Below, piece by piece: positions 1 to 7,537 of a stretch of DNA of 64,000 bases. Source of the DNA: Anaerolineales bacterium HSG24 (GTDB taxonomy: Bacteria > Chloroflexota > Anaerolineae > 4572-78 > J111); contig JAUCGB010000003.1 in assembly GCA_030377895.1 (NCBI GenBank), positions 21,961 to 85,960 on the forward strand. The letters run 5' to 3'. The stretch's first letter is position 1; each line of letters starts with the position of its first letter. The translations under genes and the position numbers were made by a program. Below the pieces are notes generated by a model. That model saw only the letters and a program-made list of their open reading frames with translations, had not been told where the DNA came from and did not search any database.

Positions 1-750
1 CCATGCTATAACGAAATTGAGACGATTGATACCATCATTAAAGCAGTATTAGCGGCTGATATTCCGCTTGACCGAGAACTGGTTATTGTTGACGATTGCT
101 CAACCGATGGCACGCGCGACTATCTTAATCAGGTAACTCAGGACAACATCAAGGTAATTTTCCAAGATGTTAATAAGGGAAAAGGCGCGGCCTTACATAC
201 CGGTTTTGCCAACGCCACCGGCGACATAATTATTATTCAAGATGCCGATTTAGAGTATGATCCGAATGAATACGGTCTGTTGCTCAAACCGATTCTTGAT
301 AATAAAGCAGATATTGTCTACGGCTCTCGTTTTATTGGGGGTGGCTCTCATCGAGTGCTGTATTTTTGGCATTCCGTTGGCAACCGTTTCTTGACCTTGC
401 TCTCCAACATGTTTACCAATCTGAACTTGACCGACATGGAGGTCTGTTATAAGGTGTTCCGGCGTAAAATTCTGGACGAAATCGAACTGACCGAAGAACG
501 TTTTGGTTTTGAGCCAGAGTTTACGGCCAAAGTAGCTCGGCTCGGATATCCGATTTACGAGACTGGCATCTCTTACTACGGTCGAACCTACGACGAGGGC
601 AAGAAAATAAATTGGAAAGATGGGGTGCGAGCCATCTATGTTATCCTCAAATATGGTCACCATGACCCGCCCATAGCTACCAAAGGACTGTTCATCGGAC
701 TGGGGATTCTTCTCCTGTTACTGCCACGTATTTTGTTCAGACGGCGGTAG
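1..750 (+). CDS. Family 2 glycosyltransferase, 3' part (start lies outside window)
   Basis: The reading frame is open from base 1, so the N-terminus is missing. The visible part begins PCYNE and carries the GT-A nucleotide-sugar signature LVIVDDCSTDGT, then IIIQDADLEYDP, the Asp-rich metal/sugar-nucleotide site, and ends with one hydrophobic segment (FIGLGILLLLL). This is the dolichyl-phosphate-mannose/undecaprenyl-phosphate sugar transferase type of GT2, which moves a sugar from a nucleotide donor to a polyprenyl phosphate at the inner membrane face. The internal ATG at 280 is not a credible start because the catalytic DDCSTDGT motif lies upstream of it. Acceptor and sugar cannot be told from sequence. 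A terminator hairpin follows within 15 bases. Confidence 0.88.
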   Translation, partial: PCYNEIETIDTIIKAVLAADIPLDRELVIVDDCSTDGTRDYLNQVTQDNIKVIFQDVNKGKGAALHTGFANATGDIIIIQDADLEYDPNEYGLLLKPILDNKADIVYGSRFIGGGSHRVLYFWHSVGNRFLTLLSNMFTNLNLTDMEVCYKVFRRKILDEIELTEERFGFEPEFTAKVARLGYPIYETGISYYGRTYDEGKKINWKDGVRAIYVILKYGHHDPPIATKGLFIGLGILLLLLPRILFRRR

Positions 751-763
751 CGTTCTCCCCTAG

Positions 764-797
764 AATGGTTCAATAATTAGGATTGAACCATTTTAAT
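764..797 (+). terminator. Rho-independent terminator after the GT2 gene
   Basis: Ten-base arms AATGGTTCAA and TTGAACCATT around a 9-base loop, followed by TTAATT. It lies 14 bases after the stop codon. Confidence 0.6.
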
Positions 798-817
798 TCT
801 CCATGACAAACAACAAT

Positions 818-1001
818 CTTGCTACCCGACAAAGTAGTTTAGGAAAGACTAAAACAGGAACACAGAGTTTCACAGAGAAGCACAGAGTGACACAGAGTAA
901 TACAAAAGAAAAGTAAATCGTTTTTTCTCTGTGAATCTCTGTGAATCTCTGTGAAACTCTGTGTTAATTAGTTCAGATTAAATTTTCTGTCGGGTACTAA
1001 G
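818..1001. repeat. Repeat family A (CACAGAG element), copy 1
   Basis: A 184-bp palindromic element. Its ends are CTTGCTACCCGACA on the left and TGTCGGGTACTAAG on the right, inverted repeats matching at 12 of 14 positions. The interior is built from short CACAGAG/CTCTGTG units that make one large hairpin. Other copies lie at 2972-3174, 9907-10091, 32743-32883 and 53240-53394, always between genes, with partial ends near 15100 and 61290. It has no ORF and no transposase, so it is MITE-like. Confidence 0.85.
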
Positions 1002-1050
1002 ACAACAATCCCCGATTCTATACAAGATCAGGGATTGTTGTTTTGTTGTT
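1002..1050 (+). terminator. Hairpin with T-rich tail
   Basis: Arms ACAACAATCCC (1002) and GGGATTGTTGT (1031) followed by TTTGTTGTT. It resembles an intrinsic terminator, but no gene ends immediately before it; a family A repeat separates it from the GT2 gene. Confidence 0.4.
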
Positions 1051-1184
1051 ATCACCATGCCTTTGCAAGAACTACCACTTGCCATTATCATCCTGATATG
1101 TCACAATAGTCGCTCAGTTTGGTACGCTTTCTTTGTCATGTTTTTTTGTGTAAACCTCGCTAAAGAAGGGAGAATTGCTCCGCT

Positions 1185-1604
1185 ATGTTTAACCCTAGTA
1201 TTACTCTTGACCAACTTAACGCCATGTCGAAAAACACCCTCGTCGAGCATGTGGGCATCAGATTTATTGAAAAGGGAACTGAATTTCTCAAAGCCAGCAT
1301 GCCCGTTGATGCTCGCACCAATCAGCCCTACGGTTTACTGCATGGCGGGGCATCGGTGGTGTTGGCCGAAACATTAGGCAGTATCGCCTCCTATTGTACA
1401 GTTGACTCGGCGCAACAATATGTCTTTGGTCTGGAAATTAACGCCAACCATGTCCGTCCGGTGCGGGACGGACATGTCTATGGCACTGTAACGCCGCTCC
1501 ATGTGGGGCGACAAACTCATATATGGCATATTATTATCGTCAACGAAGAAGATAAATTGGTTTGTGTTAGTCGGCTGACGGTGATTATCAAAGATAAGGA
1601 ATAA
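1185..1604 (+). CDS. menI: Hotdog-fold acyl-CoA thioesterase, MenI/YdiI-like
   Basis: A 139-aa single-domain hotdog protein. It aligns by eye along its length with E. coli YdiI/Men[18 protein letters not shown], then ASVVLAET with the catalytic Glu of LAE, then [15 protein letters not shown] and a closing SRLT. MenI hydrolyses 1,4-dihydroxy-2-naphthoyl-CoA in menaquinone synthesis; related PaaI-type enzymes accept other aryl-CoAs, so the substrate is inferred. No other men gene is nearby. An AAGGGAG motif lies about 13 bases before the ATG. The stop is two bases before the avtA ATG, so the two are probably cotranscribed. Confidence 0.8.
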   Translation: MFNPSITLDQLNAMSKNTLVEHVGIRFIEKGTEFLKASMPVDARTNQPYGLLHGGASVVLAETLGSIASYCTVDSAQQYVFGLEINANHVRPVRDGHVYGTVTPLHVGRQTHIWHIIIVNEEDKLVCVSRLTVIIKDKE

Positions 1605-1606
1605 CG

Positions 1607-2860
1607 ATGCAACTATCAAAATTTGGTGAAAAATTCACTGCAAATACCGGTATTTTACAATTGATGGATGATTTGGGGAGCGCGCTCAGTAGTGGTGAAG
1701 ATGTGTTGATGTTGGGTGGCGGCAATCCAAGCTACATCCCTAAAGTGCAGGCTTGTTTTCGAGAGAAGATGACCCAACTGCTCGACGACGGAAATCGCTT
1801 TGAGCAGATGATTGGTGACTATGCCTCGCCTGCGGGAAATCGCTCCTTTGCTGAGGCGATTGCAAAATTACTCCAACAAAAATTGGGCTGGAATATCACG
1901 GCTGACAATATCGCCCTGACCAATGGCAGTCAAACCGCGTTTTTCTGTCTGCTCAACATGTTCGCGGGAAAGTTTGCTAATAGTCAAGACAAAAAGATAC
2001 TATTGCCTCTAGCTCCTGAATATATTGGCTATGCCGATGTGGGCGTGGACGGTGACCTGTTTGTGAGCTATAAACCAGAGTTTGAGTATATTGATGAGCA
2101 TACCTTCAAATATCATGTTAATTTTGATGATTTGACCGTAACAGACGAGATTGGGGCAATTTGTGTCTCCCGTCCGACCAACCCAACAGGTAATGTCCTG
2201 ACCGATGAGGAGATTCAGAAACTGTCTGATTTGGCCCTAAAACATGACATTCCCTTCATTATAGATAACGCCTACGGTACACCGTTTCCTAACATTATCT
2301 TTACTGAAGCCACTCCCGTTTGGAACGACCATATCATCTTATGCATGAGCCTCTCGAAGCTAGGCTTACCCGGTACTCGAACTGGCATCATCATTGCTGA
2401 CGAGGCGATCATCCAAGCGATTAGCGCACTCAACGCCATTATGAGTTTGGCTCCAACCAATGTTGGCGCGGCCCTCGCCTTCGATTTGGTGCGGAGTGGC
2501 GAAATCATCAACCTGAGCGAGAATATCATTCAGCCCTACTATCAGCAAAAGGCTGACCAAGCGGTCATTTGGCTGAATGAGGCTCTAGCAGGTACACCGT
2601 TTTACATCCATAAACCCGAAGGAGCGTTTTTCCTGTGGCTGTGGTTTAAGGATATTCCGATTAATAGTCAAGAACTGTATGAACGACTCAAACAACGAAA
2701 CGTGGTGATTGTGCCGGGGCATTATTTCTTCCCCGGTTTGGATAATGAAGCATGGCCTCACAAACAAGAATGTCTACGCATGAGCTACGCCCAAGACACA
2801 GTCACAGTTGAGGCCGGAATCCGAATTATCGGTGAAGAGGTGAAACGGGCTTATGGGTGA
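1607..2860 (+). CDS. avtA: Valine--pyruvate transaminase (fold-type I PLP)
   Basis: 417 aa, the same length as E. coli AvtA and strongly similar throughout: [57 protein letters not shown], and [13 protein letters not shown], which holds the PLP-binding lysine. The C-terminus has [15 protein letters not shown] and [12 protein letters not shown]. The reaction moves the amino group between valine (or alanine/2-aminobutyrate) and pyruvate/2-oxoisovalerate in the cytosol. It follows the thioesterase with a two-base gap and is closed by a clear terminator. Confidence 0.93.
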   Translation: MQLSKFGEKFTANTGILQLMDDLGSALSSGEDVLMLGGGNPSYIPKVQACFREKMTQLLDDGNRFEQMIGDYASPAGNRSFAEAIAKLLQQKLGWNITADNIALTNGSQTAFFCLLNMFAGKFANSQDKKILLPLAPEYIGYADVGVDGDLFVSYKPEFEYIDEHTFKYHVNFDDLTVTDEIGAICVSRPTNPTGNVLTDEEIQKLSDLALKHDIPFIIDNAYGTPFPNIIFTEATPVWNDHIILCMSLSKLGLPGTRTGIIIADEAIIQAISALNAIMSLAPTNVGAALAFDLVRSGEIINLSENIIQPYYQQKADQAVIWLNEALAGTPFYIHKPEGAFFLWLWFKDIPINSQELYERLKQRNVVIVPGHYFFPGLDNEAWPHKQECLRMSYAQDTVTVEAGIRIIGEEVKRAYG

Positions 2861-2870
2861 TGGTAAACAA

Positions 2871-2904
2871 AAAGCCCACTACCATTTTAGTAGCGGGCTT
2901 TTTT
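2871..2904 (+). terminator. Rho-independent terminator after avtA
   Basis: Stem AAAGCCCACTAC pairing with GTAGCGGGCTTT (one mismatch), loop CATTTTA, then a T run. It starts 11 bases after the avtA stop. Confidence 0.85.
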
Positions 2905-2971
2905 GATCTAGCTGTCCAACTTTCCTCGAAGTTCAAAACTTCAAGGAAGGGCATGATTTGTCTCATTTTAT

Positions 2972-3174
2972 CTTAGTACCCGACAGAAATTTATTCTGAA
3001 CTAATTAACACAGAGTTTCACAGAGGAACACGGAGATTCACAGAGAAAAAACGATTTATTTTTCTTTTGTATTACTCTGTGTCACTCTGTGAATCTCTGT
3101 GAAACTCTGTGAAACTCTGTGAAACTCTGTGAAACTGTTTTAGCTTTCCCTAAACTACTTTGTCGGGTAGCAAG
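2972..3174. repeat. Repeat family A, copy 2 (reverse orientation)
   Basis: Starts CTTAGTACCCGACAG and ends TGTCGGGTAGCAAG, the reverse orientation of copy 1. The right half has extra GAAACTCTGT units in tandem, so copies differ in the number of internal 10-bp units. Confidence 0.85.
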
Positions 3175-3194
3175 TCATTTTATATGCCTATCGC

Positions 3195-3413
3195 TCAGTC
3201 TACATCAAAAACAAGCTCGATTTTCGCGGCTTTAAAGTTAATACCTTTGTGCCCTCCATCGCAGAAGGGCATGTTTGCGGAAGCACCGCAACGGCAAATA
3301 GCAACCATTTTGCCTTGTGTTTCCTGCTCATTACCATCTGCATCAGTATATTTTGCGATACCGGGTACTAAGTAAGGCCCATTTTCATTTGCAGTGATTG
3401 TAACTTTAGCCAT
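3195..3413 (-). CDS. CDGSH-type iron-sulfur protein
   Basis: A 72-aa protein with the diagnostic motif CRCGASANMPFCDGGH (C-x-C-x2-S-x3-P-x-C-D-G-x-H). The three Cys and one His hold a redox-active 2Fe-2S cluster in the CDGSH/mitoNEET family. The N-terminal half (ITANENGPYLVPG) is the usual small beta domain of bacterial single-domain members. The cellular role of bacterial CDGSH proteins is poorly defined. It is monocistronic, convergent with avtA, and the family A repeat separates the two. Confidence 0.9.
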   Translation of the reverse strand: MAKVTITANENGPYLVPGIAKYTDADGNEQETQGKMVAICRCGASANMPFCDGGHKGINFKAAKIELVFDVD

Positions 3414-3664
3414 GTTATCTCCGTATGTAATTAATGGTCAAAATTTTGGCCTTCGTTTGAGCCATGTCGCTCTGAATGTAATGAAGTGAAGTGAAGTGAA
3501 AAGTCCTCCATGATGTAGGTTCGGAGGGATTCTTCGCAAATTACGCTCAGAATGATATAGTGAATGGTCAAAACCATAGCCAACAAATCGACAAACTTCT
3601 GAATGTTAGCTGATTTTAACTCAACATGTTGGCTACGTCAAATTTTAGATAACGAGAAGCTTGT
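3414..3664. other. Intergenic region upstream of the RAMP operon
   Basis: No gene seen. It holds a tandem GAAGTGAAGT run near 3484-3500 and a degenerate copy of a dispersed motif (GATTCTTCGCAAATTACGCTCAGAATGA-type, about 3528-3556) that recurs near 10125 and 58030. Confidence 0.4.
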
Positions 3665-3693
3665 TTGCCTTATCAACAAATCTATACTATAAT
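3665..3693 (+). promoter_or_regulatory. Sigma-70-type promoter of the RAMP operon
   Basis: TTGCCT (3665-3670), a 17-base spacer, and a perfect TATAAT (3688-3693), placed 48 bases before the first RAMP gene. The operon therefore appears to have its own housekeeping-type promoter. Confidence 0.65.
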
Positions 3694-3741
3694 GCGTGCC
3701 TTCTGTCCTACCTATCTTTTCTCTTGAGGTGACAAGTAACT

Positions 3742-4617
3742 ATGGATGAACATATTGTAACGCTTCGGTCAATCACGCCAGTTTGGACGGCAGGGCTTGA
3801 CCGAGACGGTGATGTACCCCGCGAGGTCGGCCTAATGGGGTCGATACGCTGGTGGTATGAAGTTTTAGTACGAGGACTGGGTGGTTTCGCCTGTGACCCG
3901 ACAGATAACGATCGGTGTGCGTTTGATGATGCTGGGTATAAAGTTAGTGGTGTAGACGACGGGTTACGTACCGTTTGCCCCACTTGTCGGCTATTTGGTT
4001 GTGGAGGATGGGCCAGTAAAGTTCGTCTGTTAGCAACCGATGCCAAAGGCAATTCCACTTTCTCGCTAGAGAAAGCCGGAACCGAATTTCAGCTCCATTT
4101 TTGGATCAACAAGCCGTTACTAGTTGTGGAAACATGGCTTCTTCATCAGACCTTCCATCTTATTGACCAATACGGCGCACTGGGTGGACGTACAACCCTC
4201 AAACCACCTAAACAACCTGACTATGGACAAGTTCGCGTCCTCAAAAACATCCCTTTATCTAAAAAAATTGAACGAAGTGATGTTACAGCGTGGCTGGTTA
4301 AAATGACTCAAAACTCATCGAGTATGCAGTCACGACAGGCCCATCAATCATCAGAGATTCCCCAGCTTGGCCTATTCTTTTTCAAGAATAACCAATGGCT
4401 TGACCGGCGACAGATGAACGATATTGTTAAGACTGACCGGAGCGGATTTATGGCCGGTAAACGAGGCATTAGCAAAAAGATTTTCTCATCAAACGGTGGT
4501 AATCGATTTTGGGGATATGCCAAAGATCAACGTATGTTAGATAGCATGTTAAGAACGCTAGATGGTTTACGAATCAGCGGGGTAAAAACCGGACAGGAGG
4601 TTCTTCATGGCCTATAA
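3742..4617 (+). CDS. cmr1: Cmr1-like RAMP (Cas7 family) protein
   Basis: 291 aa. The N-terminus has the RAMP first strand (VTLRSITPVWTAG) followed by GLMGSIRWWYEVLVRGLGG, matching the Cmr1 signature (xSIRGxLRWWWRALxxG). A CPTCRLFGCGGW segment about residues 82-94 corresponds to the Cmr1 CPxCxLFGxTGW motif. In type III-B effectors Cmr1 sits at the target 3' side of the complex near the end of the crRNA. The sequence is shorter than many Cmr1 proteins and seems to have a reduced second RAMP domain. The gene has GAGGTGA about 10 bases before its ATG and overlaps the next gene by 11 bases. Neither flank holds other cas genes. Confidence 0.78.
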   Translation: MDEHIVTLRSITPVWTAGLDRDGDVPREVGLMGSIRWWYEVLVRGLGGFACDPTDNDRCAFDDAGYKVSGVDDGLRTVCPTCRLFGCGGWASKVRLLATDAKGNSTFSLEKAGTEFQLHFWINKPLLVVETWLLHQTFHLIDQYGALGGRTTLKPPKQPDYGQVRVLKNIPLSKKIERSDVTAWLVKMTQNSSSMQSRQAHQSSEIPQLGLFFFKNNQWLDRRQMNDIVKTDRSGFMAGKRGISKKIFSSNGGNRFWGYAKDQRMLDSMLRTLDGLRISGVKTGQEVLHGL

Positions 4618-5731
4618 TCAAGACCGTTCTCGTGGCGGTGGTGGACGTGGTGACCAACGTGGTAGCCGCGGACGTGGCGGAGACCGCGGCGGAGACCGTC
4701 AACGCACTCCATCGCGACAAACTTTGCCCGAAAGTTACGACTTATATGTCCGATATCCCACCGAAACAGAAGATGATGTCCGACGTATCATTGGGAACCA
4801 TCCCAAAGCCTACAATGAACTCGAATCAACTCATACTCGGATATCTTTGTTAGCCACCTCATTGGTTGAACGAACCAAAGAGTTTTCCAAAAGTGGGCAT
4901 CGCAAATTTGGCGGTGGATACCCGAATTTATTGCACAACAAACGAGGTGTGAACGAATACACCAAAACCATCATTCAGCCTGCCCTAGAGCAGCTGAAAA
5001 TGCTTGAGATGTATCCGCCCAAGGTTGATGTGAACACCTTGCCGCTCCTCTCCTTTTTTATTCAGTTTCGATTTACCCTAACCCGTCCGTTTTATAGTCG
5101 AGACGATGACCAGTTTTACATTCACGAAAATCCTGTAATGAAGGAAAATGTGTTTAAAGTACCGATGGTGCGTCCTAGCAGTTGGAAAGGCACGTTGCGG
5201 GGTACGGCGACAAAAGTGGCCGCTAAATACCCTAAACTGGTTAATGAACTGTTTGGTTATGCTCGAGGAGATGACGACAGTGAGGACCCCGGTCAACGAA
5301 GTCGATTGATTTTTTACCCGACCTTTTTTGATGCGATTGATTTGGACATGATCAACCCTCATAGCCGCCGCACCAAAGCCGGAACCGTGCCAATTACTTT
5401 GGAAGTTGTTCCGCCCGGTGCGACAGGTTATTTCACTTTAGTATACGTTCCCTTTAATTTAATTGGCCTTGGTGAGAAGGTCATTCGAACTCGGCTGGCC
5501 GGAGATATGCTGATAACCGTACAGACGATTGAACGGACGATGTGTCGCTACGGCTTTTCTGCCAAGCGCAATCGAGGCTATGGACTAGTAGACCAACAAC
5601 TGCCCGCCCGAACCAAATCGGAGCCAAGCGGACAGCTTCACTTAAAGGGTGAGCCGTTACATACCTTCCGTTCTTTTAGCGAACTTAATAAAATTGCAGG
5701 CCAATTAATCAAAAAAATATCACGCCAATGA
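4607..5731 (+). CDS. Cmr6-like RAMP protein with an N-terminal RGG-rich tail
   Basis: 374 aa. Residues about 8-33 are an RGG/RG-rich low-complexity tail (RGGGGRGDQRGSRGRGG). The rest is RAMP-like: FFIQFRFTLTRPFYSRDDDQFYIHENP, then FKVPMVRPSSWKGTLRG (the strand plus turn typical of Cmr6, xVPYIPGSSLKGxLR), and a C-terminal Gly-rich loop CRYGFSAKRNRGYG. A strong AGGAGG six bases before the ATG at 4607 supports translation of the RGG tail. It overlaps cmr1 by 11 bases. I assign Cmr6 rather than Cmr3 from the GTLRG motif and size, but this is the least certain subunit call. RGG tails bind RNA in other proteins; that role here is inferred. Confidence 0.68.
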   Translation: MAYNQDRSRGGGGRGDQRGSRGRGGDRGGDRQRTPSRQTLPESYDLYVRYPTETEDDVRRIIGNHPKAYNELESTHTRISLLATSLVERTKEFSKSGHRKFGGGYPNLLHNKRGVNEYTKTIIQPALEQLKMLEMYPPKVDVNTLPLLSFFIQFRFTLTRPFYSRDDDQFYIHENPVMKENVFKVPMVRPSSWKGTLRGTATKVAAKYPKLVNELFGYARGDDDSEDPGQRSRLIFYPTFFDAIDLDMINPHSRRTKAGTVPITLEVVPPGATGYFTLVYVPFNLIGLGEKVIRTRLAGDMLITVQTIERTMCRYGFSAKRNRGYGLVDQQLPARTKSEPSGQLHLKGEPLHTFRSFSELNKIAGQLIKKISRQ

Positions 5732-5741
5732 GGATATTATA

Positions 5742-6731
5742 GTGAGTAAACCTTATTTAACCCAATTATATTATATAATGACCTTGGAGCCACTTCATGT
5801 CGGCACCAAAGAGATGGCCTTGGGCCGAGTTGATAATACGATTATCCGAGACCAAGCTAGCGGTTTGCCAAAAATACCGGCCACATCCTTGTCCGGGGCA
5901 ACTCGTGGTGCTACGGCCCTCCATTACCCAGAAAAGTTTATGTATCCCGTCACCAATGAAGCGGGTGAAACCGTGTATGCCAGTTGCTCAGGACGAGGCT
6001 CTCACGATGTGGAAGATACCTGCGGTCAGCGAGACTGCCCCGTATGTGTCTGTTATGGTTTTAAGAATAGTGATGAACGTTCTTTGACGAGCATGGTACA
6101 GTTCCAAGATAGTCATATCCTGTTTTATCCGGTTGCGACTATGGCTGGCCCTGTTTGGATTGTTTCGCTCAGTACGTTACGCATGTTTTTGGAGAGCGAT
6201 TTTTTACCCAAAGATGGCCTAGATTTACAGATTTCTGAAAACTCCTACCAGATTCAAACGTCCATAGGCGCATCGGGCAAACTGAACATGGGCTGGGTAT
6301 TACTAGACATTGCCAACAAAAAACCACCTATTACCCCTGCTGGACAAAAAATATTGAGCCAGTTTGGTATAAGTAACGAGATATTAAGACGAACTGTGGC
6401 TGTGCCAACCTCACTGTTTGGACAACTGGTCAACAATAACCTAGAGGTTCGCACCTCCAACGCTATCGACAAAATCACCGGTACAGTGATGCAGGGCGCG
6501 TTATTTACCTATGAGGCGGTACCACGTGGTACGATTTTCTGGACGCAAGTTGTCTATAAAGACCCTAGCCACTTTAGCCTAGATAACAAACCATTGGAAC
6601 AGGGCCTATTGTGGGTGCAACAACAGGTCGAACTCGGTCTGCGTACTCTTAACCCGATGGGGTTAGGTGGCAAAGTTACCCGTGGTATGGGGCGAGTAAA
6701 ACTACTCAATTTGATAACAGAGGGGATATAA
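5742..6731 (+). CDS. cmr4: Cmr4-like RAMP (Cas7 backbone, target RNA-cleaving subunit)
   Basis: 329 aa with GTG start, 10 bases after the previous stop. The N-terminus MTLEPLHVGTKEMALGRVDNT and LPKIPATSLSGATRG match Cmr4 (xPLHxGTGxxxGxVDxPIxR, PxIPGSSLKGALR). Asp31 falls where the catalytic Asp of Cmr4 sits, so RNA cleavage at 6-nt intervals is predicted to be possible. FQDSHILFYPVATMAGPVWIVS matches the Cmr4 DAxLLxFPVRSLxGVFAWV region. A Cys cluster (82, 94, 99, 102, 104) may bind zinc. The C-terminal NPMGLGGKVTRGMGRVKL is the Cmr4 Gly-rich end. Confidence 0.85.
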   Translation: MSKPYLTQLYYIMTLEPLHVGTKEMALGRVDNTIIRDQASGLPKIPATSLSGATRGATALHYPEKFMYPVTNEAGETVYASCSGRGSHDVEDTCGQRDCPVCVCYGFKNSDERSLTSMVQFQDSHILFYPVATMAGPVWIVSLSTLRMFLESDFLPKDGLDLQISENSYQIQTSIGASGKLNMGWVLLDIANKKPPITPAGQKILSQFGISNEILRRTVAVPTSLFGQLVNNNLEVRTSNAIDKITGTVMQGALFTYEAVPRGTIFWTQVVYKDPSHFSLDNKPLEQGLLWVQQQVELGLRTLNPMGLGGKVTRGMGRVKLLNLITEGI

Positions 6732-6735
6732 ACAG

Positions 6736-7152
6736 ATGACGATCCAAAACCTTGATTTTTACTGTGTTGATTTTGCCCAGCATATTGCTGATACGTTATT
6801 AAAAGAAGACAATCCTGTTTCTGGTGATGACGTGGCTCAATTTGCAACCCGTTTTCTGGGTATTTTACACGCTAACGGTTTGTATGCAACATTGCTTTAT
6901 ACGGTTTGGAAGCGATATAATGGCACAAAACGAGAACGAAGAGTTGCCGCCGCGGTGGACGAACAGCTTGTTGGCAAACCGGGTCAGCAGAGTTTACTTC
7001 GTTTAGATGCCATGCAATTCTCCTTAAACGAATCACAAGATGCCTTGGCCGTTGGGCGGACGCTTTCCCAAAATTTGGAGAATATCTTCTTAGCCAAAGA
7101 TTTGCTTAATCGTACCATGACTTATGTACGGTATCATGGTAAAACAGGGTAA
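6736..7152 (+). CDS. cmr5: Cmr5-like small subunit
   Basis: 138 aa, mostly helical by composition. The segment FLGILHANGLYATLLYTVWKRY resembles the Cmr5 core (LPxLIxxNGLxxTLAFLxxK) and the end FLAKDLLNRTMTYVRYH resembles the last Cmr5 helix. The small subunit forms the inner filament beside the Cas7 backbone in type III-B complexes. Its position directly after the Cmr4-like gene (4-base gap) is the normal cmr4-cmr5 order. Family resemblance is weak at sequence level, as is usual for Cmr5. No cas gene follows. Confidence 0.72.
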   Translation: MTIQNLDFYCVDFAQHIADTLLKEDNPVSGDDVAQFATRFLGILHANGLYATLLYTVWKRYNGTKRERRVAAAVDEQLVGKPGQQSLLRLDAMQFSLNESQDALAVGRTLSQNLENIFLAKDLLNRTMTYVRYHGKTG

Positions 7153-7154
7153 CA

Positions 7155-7201
7155 CCTCAACCTTTGAGGCATCCTCATGTGTTGTAAAACCGTGAGGTTT
7201 T
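7155..7201 (+). other. Paired small hairpins after the RAMP operon
   Basis: CCTCAA/TTGAGG (7155-7169) and AAAACC/GGTTTT (7186-7201), with further GAGG/CCTC complementarity between them. This could be the 3' end or terminator of the RAMP transcript. No repeat-spacer periodicity is visible, so it is not called a CRISPR array. The rest of 7202-7354 shows nothing clear. Confidence 0.35.
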
Positions 7202-7354
7202 GCCTCATACACGAGCAAATTGCATGTGATTTTGTACTACCCCTTGTTTTACTAATCATCAACCCTAAGTCTGCAAATATTTGTTCTTACCATCGAACAA
7301 TGGGATATTGTTTGTTATCCTATGCATGTATATTCAATGATACTGGCCAATGAT

Positions 7355-7399
7355 GCCTCCCGAATAATTCGGTTTAGCCGAACGGGAGGCTTTTATTTT
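7355..7399 (+). terminator. Rho-independent terminator
   Basis: GCCTCCCG ... CGGGAGGC with an inner TTCGG/CCGAA stem, followed by TTTTATTTTT. It lies about 200 bases after the RAMP operon and could end that transcript. Confidence 0.75.
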
Positions 7400-7400
7400 T

Positions 7401-7501
7401 GGTAGTCCTGCATATGTAGTGATGGGGAAATCCGGAGTGCAAGGCTTGCCTTGCATGCAAAGCAAGCTTTGCACTCCTATCACTACTTCTGCATCACTAC
7501 C
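7401..7501. repeat. Repeat family B (GGTAGTCCTGCA element)
   Basis: Starts GGTAGTCCTGCAT and ends TGCATCACTACC, with a central GCAAGGCTTGCCTTGC/GCAAAGCAAGCTTTGC inverted repeat. The ends recur at 16564, 37675, 50328, 50426 and 60803; the last of these and three others carry a different central hairpin, so the outer ends are conserved while the core varies. Confidence 0.75.
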
Positions 7502-7537
7502 TTCTTTTTATCAAAAAATTGAGGTGAATAACGATTT

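Noticed and set aside
818..1001. Regular CACAGAG/CTCTGTG units looked like a CRISPR array.
   Set aside because: Units are about 10 bp with no unique spacers of 30-40 bp, and the whole block is a dispersed inverted repeat found five times.
7153..7354. Possible CRISPR array or tracr-like RNA after the RAMP operon.
   Set aside because: Only two small hairpins and no repeat-spacer periodicity.
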